64,000 nt of DNA from JADCRZ01 sp041751095 (GTDB lineage: Bacteria; Bacteroidota; Bacteroidia; Chitinophagales; Chitinophagaceae): contig JBGSYC010000068.1 of the NCBI GenBank assembly GCA_041751095.1, positions 1 to 64,000 on the forward strand. Direction: 5' to 3'. Position numbers and translations under genes: made by a program. Under the pieces are notes generated by a model that made no database searches, was not told where the DNA came from, and saw only the letters and a list, made by a program, of their open reading frames with translations. This document shows, in pieces, positions 37,518-46,214 of the stretch; the stretch's first letter is position 1; each line of letters opens with the position of its first letter.

Positions 37518-39185
37518 TTATTTCTTCCGGTGCAAAACCAGCACCATATCTTCAGCACCCGCAGGTGGAACAATCTCCATGATGCCATTTTTGCCGGTTA
37601 TCGTTGCATGGGATGTTTGGTTAGAAGCCGGGTTAAACCATTGCCCCTCGTATACTTCCCTGTTGAAGTTATAGAGCCTTACCGGGTTCGGTTTAGGTAC
37701 GTAAGCCACAATGGTTTGGCCATCGTCAGTCCGGGAAAGTGAAATAAACCTGTTGAAAGCCTTATCGCCAGGCTGCTCCGCCAGTAAACCTGATGCCGGT
37801 TTCAGGTTCCACCACTCCAGTCGTTGAATGAACTTAGAGAGGTAACCTACCTGCACACTTCCCGGCAGCTTAATGCTTTGATGCCAGCGGCTTATGCCTT
37901 CGCCTGTTTGCCGGTGGTTTAGAATTTTCTCCCCGTCCCTAAGCCAAGGCCAAAGGCCATGAGCCCCGTAGGTTATTCCGGCTGTAGGCAAGTTTAAAAT
38001 GCTCCAGTAGCTGGCATTGCGTATGTCGGTTGCCGTTAGTGATGGATTGGTTTCTTCATACAGAGGCTCCATATTTATAACAGGACGGGGAGGCAGTTGA
38101 TGCCAAACTGCTGATATGGGGCCTTTATTGATGAAATTGACGGTCTTTTCCGAGGCATTGTGGCCGGACTGGTATCCGATGATATCAACCCAGGGCTCTC
38201 TGGCATAAACTTCGCCAATCCATGAAGCACCCCCGGGATGTAAGGCTACTAGCCCCGGGTGCTCCTGCGTAAATACGCCGCGGCCGATATTTTTCCAACG
38301 TTGTTCATTTTCATCAGTGTACTTGCCATCTCCACCTAAAATCCATATGACATGGTTGCCACCGTAACGGGCTACCATATAGCGGGCGAGCAAAATAGCT
38401 TCTTCTTCGGGCAGATAATAGCCAGGGCTTAATTCGCGTCCGGTATAGGTAGCAAGCGCCCATAAAAGCACCGGTGCGGCCACCAGGCCGTGCTCGTTGA
38501 TTTTGTCTATTTTCCCATCGAGGTGCCGGAAGAAATCAGGATTGATCTTTATTTTGCCACTGCCTTCAAAAGCCACCTGCCCCAGGCTGTTATGGGCGCC
38601 TCCCCGCCACTGGGTGGTAACAAACTGTATAACGGAATAATTATTCCGGGCCCGATCTGCGAGGTAAGTATCCCATTCGGCTTCTGTCGATTTCAAAGTG
38701 CCGTTCCAGGCTGTGCAGCCTGCCCAGAAGAAGGGGGTACCGTTGGCATAGCTGAGATGGTACGTTCCCCTGGGGTGATTGATGCTCCCCCGCTGATAAA
38801 TCAGATGCGGGCTGGAATTCTTTACGCAGGTAAACTGACCTTTAACCTGGTGCAGCCCCGTGTTGCTCTCGTCGGAGCACGCAGATTCCCAGGTCCATTC
38901 ACCTTGCTCGTCGGGGGCAAAGCGCACTTTCCAGGTAAAATTGCCATCCCAGAAGCCATTTATGTTTTTTACAATTCCGCGCGGTGATGTAAACTTTACG
39001 GCAAATTTTTTGATATCATAAAGCGGGTTGTCGTATGGTTTATTGCTTACGAAGGAATGCTCGTACCGGCCCCAGATGCCTATGGGACTGGCTGCAGAAG
39101 AAGGACAAGCGTGTACAAAAAAAAGTCCGATAAATAGCAGACACTTCCACATCGTATGTGGCAGAACGTTAGCAAATACATTCAT
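37518..39185 (-). CDS. DUF5060/DUF4038 glycoside hydrolase (apiosidase-like)
   Basis: The 555-residue protein has a signal peptide ending near FVHACPSSAASP. A DUF5060 beta-domain comes first (about 35-115, with NGFWDGNFTWKVRFAPDEQG). A DUF4038 TIM barrel follows with GTPFFWAGCTAWNG, YMVARYGGNHVIWILGGDG and YGAHGLWPW. A collagen-binding-like C-terminal domain ends it. DUF4038 enzymes include the GH140 apiosidase acting on rhamnogalacturonan II; the true substrate here is unknown. It is divergent from the ABC importer genes 360 bases away, and a collapsed relative lies at 48.3 kb. Confidence 0.85.
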   Translation of the reverse strand: MNVFANVLPHTMWKCLLFIGLFFVHACPSSAASPIGIWGRYEHSFVSNKPYDNPLYDIKKFAVKFTSPRGIVKNINGFWDGNFTWKVRFAPDEQGEWTWESACSDESNTGLHQVKGQFTCVKNSSPHLIYQRGSINHPRGTYHLSYANGTPFFWAGCTAWNGTLKSTEAEWDTYLADRARNNYSVIQFVTTQWRGGAHNSLGQVAFEGSGKIKINPDFFRHLDGKIDKINEHGLVAAPVLLWALATYTGRELSPGYYLPEEEAILLARYMVARYGGNHVIWILGGDGKYTDENEQRWKNIGRGVFTQEHPGLVALHPGGASWIGEVYAREPWVDIIGYQSGHNASEKTVNFINKGPISAVWHQLPPRPVINMEPLYEETNPSLTATDIRNASYWSILNLPTAGITYGAHGLWPWLRDGEKILNHRQTGEGISRWHQSIKLPGSVQVGYLSKFIQRLEWWNLKPASGLLAEQPGDKAFNRFISLSRTDDGQTIVAYVPKPNPVRLYNFNREVYEGQWFNPASNQTSHATITGKNGIMEIVPPAGAEDMVLVLHRKK

Positions 39186-39545
39186 GGTTTATGCATTTAA
39201 AATAGAGAAAAAAACGAATAACAAAAGCCAAACGCCTGCAGTAAGCCGCCTGTTGAGGAGCCTGTAAGTGCCCCGGGAAAAAACCGACAGCTTGTCCAAA
39301 CGATCTAAAATCCGGACCGGTGCAGGTTTTAGTATCCCCGCTTTAAATATAGAAGAAACTCCGCAGATTCTAAGATACCTTTAAAGCACTTTTTGTTCGG
39401 CGGGCCAGAATCTTTATATTGCCAAACCCAGCAGCCTGATCCCGACATAAAGAGAGAAGATGTGGGAATGCTGCCTGCCCGGTTCGGCTTACGTGCGGCA
39501 AAAAAAGAGTGATATCATTGACCAACCCTTACCCGGATATTAACA
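39186..39545. other. Divergent promoter region between hydrolase and ABC importer
   Basis: The 360-bp stretch has no gene. It must drive the hydrolase (minus) and the importer operon (plus). A TTTG at 39392-39395 is followed 19 bases later by TATATTGC (39415-39422), a partial fit to the Bacteroidota -33/-7 pair in the plus direction. The same TATATTGC occurs upstream of the GH2 gene at 9.2 kb. The leader would be about 115 bases. Confidence 0.4.
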
Positions 39546-41018
39546 ATGCGGCTACAACTTATCGGCATCAGCAAATATTTCCCGGGCGTAAAGGCTCTTG
39601 AAGGCATTAGTTTCGATCTGCAGCCAGGCGAAGTGCATGCCCTCTGCGGTGAAAACGGCGCGGGCAAATCTACCCTCATGAATATCCTTACAGGTAACCT
39701 CGCTCCGGATGAAGGTGAAATCCGGGTGAACGGGGAACTGGTAAAGATAGCCGGCCCCGCCGAAGCTGGCCGGCTGGGAATAGCTATCGTTTATCAGCAA
39801 CTCAGCTTAGTAGACACCCTTTCCGTAGCTGAAAACATATATGCCAATATGCAGCCCCGCAACCGGTGGGGTTTGATAGATAATAATGCGTTAAACGCCC
39901 AGTCGAAACAGCTGCTTGGCGACCTGCAAATGGATTATATTCAGCCGGATCACCTGGTAAGTAACTTATCCCCCGGTGAAAAGCAAATGGTGGAAATTGC
40001 CAAAGCGCTCTCAAAAGATCCGGATATCCTGATCCTGGACGAGCCCACGGCTTCTATAACCGAACGTGAAACCAATACCCTTTTTAATCTTATCCGCGGG
40101 TTGAAATCGTCGGGTAAATCGATTATTTATATTTCGCACCGGATGGCTGAAATATTTCATATTGCAGACCGGGTGACCGTGTTAAAAGACGGGCGTTACC
40201 AGGGCACAATTGACCGGGCGGACATAACTCCCGATGATTTAATCCGAAGGATGGTGGGGCGGGAACTCGGAAAACATACGATGGCATCCTCCGCCACTAC
40301 TATGGAGTTGCTGCGCGTAGCGCATTTGTCGGGAAAAGCTTTTGAAGAAATAAGCTTTACGGTGCACAAGGGCGAAATATTAGGTCTGGCAGGACTGGTG
40401 GGTGCCGGACGCACCGAAATCGCACAAACCATCTTCGGTTATCTGCCCCGGCGATCCGGCAGGATTACTTTTAAAGGACAGCCCGTGGAATTCCGGCATC
40501 CCGCCGATGCCATTTCAGCCGGTATCGGTTATGTGCCGGAAGAAAGGAAGTCACTGGGTTTGTTTTTAGATAAGTCGGTGACGGATAATATCGTGGTAGC
40601 AAGCCTGCAGGTTGCTGCTGCCGGAAAAGTGTACGATGCCCGAAAAGCGTCTGGCTTGGCTCAGACACTAAAGGAGAAATTACGAATCGCCACCCCCCAT
40701 GTGCAGCAGGCAGTTGTAAACCTTAGCGGGGGCAACCAGCAGAAAGTAGTGCTGGCTAAATGGCTACTGACAGATCCGGATATACTTATTGTTGACGAGC
40801 CTACGCATGGAATCGATGTCGGGGCCAAGGCCGAAATTTATTCTTTGCTGGAGCAATTAGCTGCTAAAGGGAAAGGTATTATTTTAATTTCAAGCGAGCT
40901 GCCCGAACTGCTTGCGCTGGCTGATCGCATTTTGGTCATCAGGCAGGGCAGGCTTGCAGGCGAACTTAACCGCAAGGATGCAACTGAAGAAAAGGTGATC
41001 GCAATGGCAGCCATATAG
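39546..41018 (+). CDS. rbsA: Ribose-type sugar ABC transporter, ATP-binding protein
   Basis: The 490-residue protein is a tandem ATPase. The first half has Walker A GENGAGKSTLM, signature LSPGEKQMVEIAKAL and Walker B ILILDEPTAS. The second half has a degenerate P-loop (GLVGAGRTEI), LSGGNQQKVVLAKWL and ILIVDEPTHGID. This is the RbsA/MglA/AraG arrangement of carbohydrate-uptake importers. It powers import of a monosaccharide with the permease and binding protein encoded next. The sugar is unknown, so the symbol marks the family. Confidence 0.92.
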   Translation: MRLQLIGISKYFPGVKALEGISFDLQPGEVHALCGENGAGKSTLMNILTGNLAPDEGEIRVNGELVKIAGPAEAGRLGIAIVYQQLSLVDTLSVAENIYANMQPRNRWGLIDNNALNAQSKQLLGDLQMDYIQPDHLVSNLSPGEKQMVEIAKALSKDPDILILDEPTASITERETNTLFNLIRGLKSSGKSIIYISHRMAEIFHIADRVTVLKDGRYQGTIDRADITPDDLIRRMVGRELGKHTMASSATTMELLRVAHLSGKAFEEISFTVHKGEILGLAGLVGAGRTEIAQTIFGYLPRRSGRITFKGQPVEFRHPADAISAGIGYVPEERKSLGLFLDKSVTDNIVVASLQVAAAGKVYDARKASGLAQTLKEKLRIATPHVQQAVVNLSGGNQQKVVLAKWLLTDPDILIVDEPTHGIDVGAKAEIYSLLEQLAAKGKGIILISSELPELLALADRILVIRQGRLAGELNRKDATEEKVIAMAAI

Positions 41019-41139
41019 AGATCATAATATCCCGGGGAATAAAGACCTGACAAGGAATCCGGCGGTTCAAATACGTTACCGGAGACACTCCGGCGCAAAC
41101 CTTTACTTTACTTTAGCGGCAGAAATATAATAACTACGA

Positions 41140-42084
41140 ATGAGAAAAATTTTACAGGATCGTGTATATACCCTTGGCATAACCATCATCGTGGTTTGCC
41201 TTTTGGCAAGCCTTGTTTTCCCGCATAATTTCCCCACGTTCGAAAATCTGAGCCAGGTCTTGCTAAATTTATCCATCGATTCCATCGTAGCCGTAGGTAT
41301 GATGCTGCTGATGATAGCCGGGATGTTCGACTTATCGGTAGGGTCGGTAGTTGCTTTTTCAGGAGGCTTAGCCGCAAACCTGATGTTCTTCCATGAGGTG
41401 CCGGTACCTTTGGCTATATCGGCAGGGTTAGTAAGTGCCCTGCTCATTGGCTGGGTTAACGGGCGCCTGATTGCATACCACGGCATTAACCCTATGATTC
41501 AAACGTTAGCAATGCTGGGGATCGTGCGGGGCGGTGCTTTACTCGTAGCCGGCGCGGGTATTCAGAACCTGCCGTACTGGTTCAATGCTATCGGACAGGC
41601 AAAGTTATTGGGTATTCAGATGCCGGTTTGGTACATGCTCTTTACTGTAGCCTTATTCAGCTTCCTGGCAAAAAAAACAATATTCTTCCGGAGATACTAC
41701 TATATTGGAGGCAACGAAAAAGCCGCCGAACTTTCAGGTATAAGAGTAAAGAAAATGAAGCTTTATGGTTTCATGTTGTCGGCGTTTTTAGCAGGAGTGG
41801 CGGGCATTTTGCTGGCGTCGCGGCTGGGAGCAGCCATGTCGACGCTTGGGCGGGGCTTAGAGCTACGGGTGATAACTGCCGTGATCCTGGGAGGGGCAAG
41901 CTTAAGCGGTGGTGTCGGTAAAATCCCCGGAGCACTGCTGGGAGCCGTGTTTATGGGTATTGTGGCAAATATTATGATTATTGCCCGCATCTCCGGTCTA
42001 TGGCAGGAAATCATTTTAGGTGTTATCCTGATTGCTGCTGTCTGGCTTGATTTATACGTGCAGCGTCGCAGCAGTGCACGTTAA
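41140..42084 (+). CDS. rbsC: Ribose-type sugar ABC transporter, permease
   Basis: The 314-residue protein is hydrophobic with eight to ten membrane helices, such as LGITIIVVCLLASLVF and SIVAVGMMLLMIAGMFDLSV. The BPD_transp_2 motif is present as ILGGASLSGGVGKIPGALLG. It forms the inner-membrane channel of the importer. Length is normal for the RbsC family. The gap to the ATPase gene is 121 bases. Confidence 0.92.
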   Translation: MRKILQDRVYTLGITIIVVCLLASLVFPHNFPTFENLSQVLLNLSIDSIVAVGMMLLMIAGMFDLSVGSVVAFSGGLAANLMFFHEVPVPLAISAGLVSALLIGWVNGRLIAYHGINPMIQTLAMLGIVRGGALLVAGAGIQNLPYWFNAIGQAKLLGIQMPVWYMLFTVALFSFLAKKTIFFRRYYYIGGNEKAAELSGIRVKKMKLYGFMLSAFLAGVAGILLASRLGAAMSTLGRGLELRVITAVILGGASLSGGVGKIPGALLGAVFMGIVANIMIIARISGLWQEIILGVILIAAVWLDLYVQRRSSAR

Positions 42085-42133
42085 GTTTCTATCTAAGTGC
42101 CTGTAGCCAGGTTCATTCAAAAAATTTAAAATC

Positions 42134-43153
42134 ATGAATAAGAGTTGTATACCTGTACTGTTAGCCTCCCTGATGCTGGTGAATTCGGGTTGCGAGCTAC
42201 CGCCAAAAGGAAGCGTCAACGACCATTCCGCTGCTTTAATAAATACGATGGAGGACGACGCTGTAAATCAAAATGAAGAATACATAATGGTTACTACAGC
42301 TATCAACATGCCTATGTACGTTAACCATGACCAGAAAGCTTTTAAACGCTGGGGTGAAAAAAATGGGGTAAAAGTATCTATTCTGGGCCCGGCAGAATGG
42401 GACGTGCCGGCTCAAATCGAAACCATTGAACAGGTAATTGCCTCCCGGCCCGCAGGCCTTCTTATCAACGGTACTGATCCCGGTATAGCCCAGGCTATTA
42501 ACAAGGCGGTAGCAGCGGGCATTCCCACCATTGTGTACGATTCCGATATTCCCAATTCAAACAGGCATGCTTTCCTGGGAACAGACTGGTACCAGATCGG
42601 GAAGATGCAGGGTGAAGAAATGGTGCGTTTAACAGGTGGGCGGGGAAAGGTGGCCTATATGGGTATTTTAGGACTGAGCAACATGGAATCCGGTTTCCGG
42701 GGCTTACTCGACGTATTGCAAAGATACCCCGGCATCGAAGTGGTGGGCAGATACGATGACAAGGCCAACGTAGAACTTGCAGCTAAGATCACGTCTGATG
42801 TACTTGCGGCCCATCCGGACTTAGCTGGTATTTTTGGGTTTGACTCAAATTCGGGTCCTGGTATTGCTTTGGCCGTTAAAGAAGCCGGCAAAGCCGGTAA
42901 AATCAACATTACAACGGTGGACTGGGAACCGGAACACCTTCAACTGGTTCGGGCAGGCATTATTCAAATGCTGGTTGGCCAAAAGCGCGAGCTCTTTACC
43001 TGGTATGGAGCCCAGTTTCTGTACGACATGGTTCACCACACCAACCGCCTCTCGCGCAACGATGCCGGAGCCGGGATAACAAACGTGCCAACCGTAATCA
43101 ATACCGGTTTGCTGCGCATCACCAAAGAAAATGTTGAACAGTTTATAAAATAA
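42134..43153 (+). CDS. rbsB: Sugar-binding lipoprotein of ABC importer
   Basis: The 339-residue protein has a lipobox (LMLVNSGC) that anchors it in the envelope. Peripla_BP_4-type motifs include LINGTDPGIAQAINKAVAAG, IPTIVYDSDIPN and HLQLVRAGIIQMLVGQKREL. It binds the sugar and delivers it to the permease. With rbsA and rbsC it makes a complete importer in one operon. The sugar is not readable; ribose, xylose, arabinose or a related sugar would fit the surrounding hydrolases. Confidence 0.92.
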   Translation: MNKSCIPVLLASLMLVNSGCELPPKGSVNDHSAALINTMEDDAVNQNEEYIMVTTAINMPMYVNHDQKAFKRWGEKNGVKVSILGPAEWDVPAQIETIEQVIASRPAGLLINGTDPGIAQAINKAVAAGIPTIVYDSDIPNSNRHAFLGTDWYQIGKMQGEEMVRLTGGRGKVAYMGILGLSNMESGFRGLLDVLQRYPGIEVVGRYDDKANVELAAKITSDVLAAHPDLAGIFGFDSNSGPGIALAVKEAGKAGKINITTVDWEPEHLQLVRAGIIQMLVGQKRELFTWYGAQFLYDMVHHTNRLSRNDAGAGITNVPTVINTGLLRITKENVEQFIK

Positions 43154-43315
43154 TCGCCGGGGTAAAGCTTATTGATGCAGGTCTTCATGTGGCGTAAAAA
43201 TCATGGGTGTAAAGCGTCGCGCGGAGTTGGCTGTTTTGAGGCGATAGCAACTGATGTGTTTTCATCAGGGTAGTCATTTTAATCATGAGTAAATCAGCGG
43301 TTCAGACTTCCTGCA

Positions 43316-44725
43316 TTATTTTGCGGCTGCTGTTTTTTGATCCGGATTTGAAACCGGCATTTGGGCGTTCACGCTTTTTTGCCAATTGTCAAGCAGTTGG
43401 TGCATTTCGCGGGTTTTCTCCTTCATTTTTTTAGAAAGGTCTTTCGATTCCGATATGTCCTCCTTCAAATTATACAATTCAACGTTCCCGTTTTCAAAAT
43501 TTTCTACCAGTTTAAAATCGCCAACACGCACCGATCCGGCGGGGCGGCCGAGCTGATTGGAAAAGTGAGGATAGTGACAGAAAAGCGGCCGTTGCTGGTT
43601 GATGACTTTATCGGGATTTAATATCAGGGAAAGCATACTTTGTCCGTCTACGTTGTCGGGAAGCGTTTTTATCCCTGTCAGCTCACAAAAAGTTGGCAGG
43701 TAGTCGATAGTGCTGAAGTAAGTTTCTGATGTTTTACCCGGAGCGATCTTCCCGGCCCAGCTTACAATGGCCGGCACCCGTGTGCCGCCTTCATATATGT
43801 GTCCTTTCCATTTGCGCAAAGGTAAATTGGAGGTGGGAGTGGGGCCCAGTTCTTCCATGCCCAATCCTCCATTGTCGGAGGTGAAGACGATCAGGGTATT
43901 TTCAAGCAATCCCTCGTCTTTGAGGGTTTTAATGATTGTACCTACGCCTTCATCCAGGCTCTCTACCATGGCGGCATAATTCGGATTATGCCGATCCGGA
44001 GTCTTAGTATATTTAGAAAAATATTTAGATAGCTTATCTGCGCGCGGAACCAGCATGATATGTGGTGCCGAGTAGGCCAGGTACAGGAAAAAGGGTTTTT
44101 TCGTTTGTTGTTTGATGAATCCGACACCATACTCTGTCAGTTTATCGGTAAGGTAAGCTGAGCCCTGGTCGGTAAATTGTTCTTTGAAAGAATTGATATA
44201 AATGGAATAATTATAATAGTCCAGGCCATTCTTACCAATCATGCGTGAATAATCAAAGCCCTGGTTCCAGGGGCCGGATGAATCTGCCCTGCCGAGATGC
44301 CATTTGCCAACCATCCCTGTAGTGTACCCTTTCTGCTTAAGGAGTTCCGCGAGTGTTGTCTCACCGCGTTCGAGATAGGGTTTCCAGTCTGGTGGCAGAA
44401 CAGGCGATGCGGGATCGGTTCGTGTTCCATTGATAAAATTGGTAAGGTGGAGGCGGGCCGGGTACTTCCCCGTTAGTATAGATGCGCGTGTAGGCGAACA
44501 TACCGGACTGGCCGAATATGCCTGCGTAAACCTGATGCCGCTTTTCGCAAGCTCATCTAAATGCGGTGTTTCATTAAACGTGTTTCCATAACATCCGAGG
44601 TCTTTATAGCCAAGGTCATCAGCAATAATAAAAACGATGTTGGGTTGCAGTTGCTGCCCAAAAACATTTGTGCTCAAACCTAAAACCGATATTACAATAA
44701 GGAAAAATTGACGATTAGCTATCAT
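43316..44725 (-). CDS. S1-family sulfatase, Cys-type
   Basis: The 469-residue protein has a signal peptide (FFLIVISVLGLSTNVFGQ), metal site FIIADDLGYKDLGCYG and activation motif SASPVCSPTRASILTG with C76. GMVGKWHLG and FTSDNGGLG complete the family set. It resembles arylsulfatase-A-type enzymes acting on sulfated sugars. It is exported and needs conversion of Cys to formylglycine. It faces the ABC importer operon convergently. Confidence 0.93.
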   Translation of the reverse strand: MIANRQFFLIVISVLGLSTNVFGQQLQPNIVFIIADDLGYKDLGCYGNTFNETPHLDELAKSGIRFTQAYSASPVCSPTRASILTGKYPARLHLTNFINGTRTDPASPVLPPDWKPYLERGETTLAELLKQKGYTTGMVGKWHLGRADSSGPWNQGFDYSRMIGKNGLDYYNYSIYINSFKEQFTDQGSAYLTDKLTEYGVGFIKQQTKKPFFLYLAYSAPHIMLVPRADKLSKYFSKYTKTPDRHNPNYAAMVESLDEGVGTIIKTLKDEGLLENTLIVFTSDNGGLGMEELGPTPTSNLPLRKWKGHIYEGGTRVPAIVSWAGKIAPGKTSETYFSTIDYLPTFCELTGIKTLPDNVDGQSMLSLILNPDKVINQQRPLFCHYPHFSNQLGRPAGSVRVGDFKLVENFENGNVELYNLKEDISESKDLSKKMKEKTREMHQLLDNWQKSVNAQMPVSNPDQKTAAAK

Positions 44726-44987
44726 GTAATGAATATAGGAAATTTTTGTCTTTTGCCGGTCATCTCCTTTGACTACCGTGGAATCTTATAGCGACAATTG
44801 AAAGATATGGATCAGATGAACGGCCTTGCAGTTATGAGAGCGATAGTTTGAGTAGAATTTACGGGAAAAGGTGTGCTGCACTTCTGGGGACTTGTAACTG
44901 GTACCCAGACGCTGCCTTCGCTGCCTGCCGCCGGAAGACCTGCTTCCTCTCCATATTGCAAGTACTCATTTTGCCCGGTCTTACTGG

Positions 44988-45691
44988 TCACTTAAGCATG
45001 AACTTAACATTAATATTTGCAGCAACTTTGATCTTTTCAAATTCGATATTTGGCACTTCTGTTTTTGCTTTTTTGACAACCCCATAACCCATAACAACTA
45101 TACCCGCAAGCCGTCCTTGAAGCGTGTTGCTTGCGTTATAAGCTTCATCGTCAATGATATGTATTGCAAGTCCAACGGTTTGATTTAACGGCTTAGTTAA
45201 TGCAATTGCTCTTGCATTAGCATTTCCAATAGCCTTTGTCCGCATAATGTTTCTAATATTTTCTAAGTCTGAATGGTCAACTCTGTCAATGGAAGTATTT
45301 GAAATACCTAAGTCTTCCATTTGAATAAATACTTTGCTTGCAGTTACAGCGTCACCGACTTTTAAAATGTACTGTTTAGATTTCATTACGTCTTTGCTTC
45401 TTAGAAAATAGAACTTAAAATTGCTACTCATATCACTTGTGGTTAGATTTTTTTCAACATCTATTCCCAAAGCTTTTGAAGAGTTAACCATTCTAATTTC
45501 CAACTCTTCAACTGAAGATCGGTCTTTGGTATCTTTTTCTGCAATTATGATTTTTATAAAAATTTTATTTGGAGTTACCAAAGTGTCAGAGCTACCCGCT
45601 ACTTCCAAATAAGGTCAAGAAAATTTTTTGTCTGTGTCTGTCCCGCAAGCAATGCGAGAATAAAGAGAGTTGTTAGTTTTAGTCTTTTCAT
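44988..45691 (-). pseudogene. SIMPL-domain (DUF541) protein, frameshifted
   Basis: The main frame (to 45608) encodes EVAGSSDTLVTPNKIFIKII and NARAIALTKPLNQTVGLAIH, the SIMPL-domain pattern, but it starts only at a TTG with no export signal. A signal peptide with ATG 45691 (MKRLKLTTLFILALLAGQTQ) lies in another frame and stops just upstream of the domain, after KNFLDLIWK. Losing one CCTT unit from a CCTTCCTT would produce this junction. SIMPL proteins are exported and of unclear function. The intact form would be about 235 residues. Confidence 0.6.
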
Positions 45692-45865
45692 ATGGTCTGA
45701 TGTCGCTTTAGTACGACGCACAATGTTAAAGTGCTTGCTATGTGGGCTTTAGAATTCCCGTCACTCTGGTTAAAGATATAAAGCTTAATTGAAAATCTTC
45801 TGTTCAACTGCATTAGTGCGCCGCCATATTTGCAAATACTCATGTTGTGCGTTCATGCCCTTGAA

Positions 45866-46171
45866 TTAGAGGTTGACTGATAATTTTAAGTGTTCGCCAA
45901 AGCCCTCTCTCACAATGCGCATCAGGGTGGAAAGTCTTATATCACTTGCATCATTTTCAATCCGTGAAATGTAGTTTTTGGCCGTACCGCATTTTTCGGC
46001 AAGTTGTTCCCGTGTCATATTCTTTTTCTTGCGCATTTCCTGAAGCATAACACCTAGTTTAAAGGCTTCATAACCTTCTTCAAATTTACCTCTGCGTTCT
46101 GTCCCACGTTTGCCGTATTCTTTGTCAATAAATTCTTCGAGGTCAACGAGCTTGTTTTTTCTTGTCTTCAT
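45866..46171 (-). CDS. XRE-family antitoxin/regulator, orphan
   Basis: The 101-residue protein has a helix-turn-helix domain with LQEMRKKKNMTREQLAEKCG and NYISRIENDASDIRLSTLMR. The N-terminal part LVDLEEFIDKEYGKRGTERR and the C-terminal end LKLSVNL match HigA-like antitoxins of Bacteroidota. The toxin that normally precedes it is missing except for a short tail overlapping its start. It may act as a free repressor. Confidence 0.82.
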   Translation of the reverse strand: MKTRKNKLVDLEEFIDKEYGKRGTERRGKFEEGYEAFKLGVMLQEMRKKKNMTREQLAEKCGTAKNYISRIENDASDIRLSTLMRIVREGFGEHLKLSVNL

Positions 46172-46214
46172 AATACTGCTTTTTTAATTTTTTTGCTCTT
46201 TCTATTGTAGTTCT
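46143..46214 (-). pseudogene. C-terminal fossil of a HigB/RelE-type toxin
   Basis: Directly after the GH2 stop, in the same frame, 23 codons read RTTIERAKKLKKQYYEDKKK and QAR, then TGA at 46143-46145. A basic AKKLKKQYY tail is typical of phage-derived Gp49-like toxins encoded just upstream of XRE antitoxins. The overlap with the antitoxin start is also typical. Everything upstream of this tail is gone, replaced by the GH2 gene. Confidence 0.5.

Noticed and set aside
38490..38987. 165-codon frame opposite the DUF4038 hydrolase
   Set aside because: It is antisense to a clear enzyme gene and has no domain.
45805..45840. Possible further foldback arm near GTGCGCCGCC
   Set aside because: Only a few bases of the 13-bp palindrome match and the outer arm is absent.
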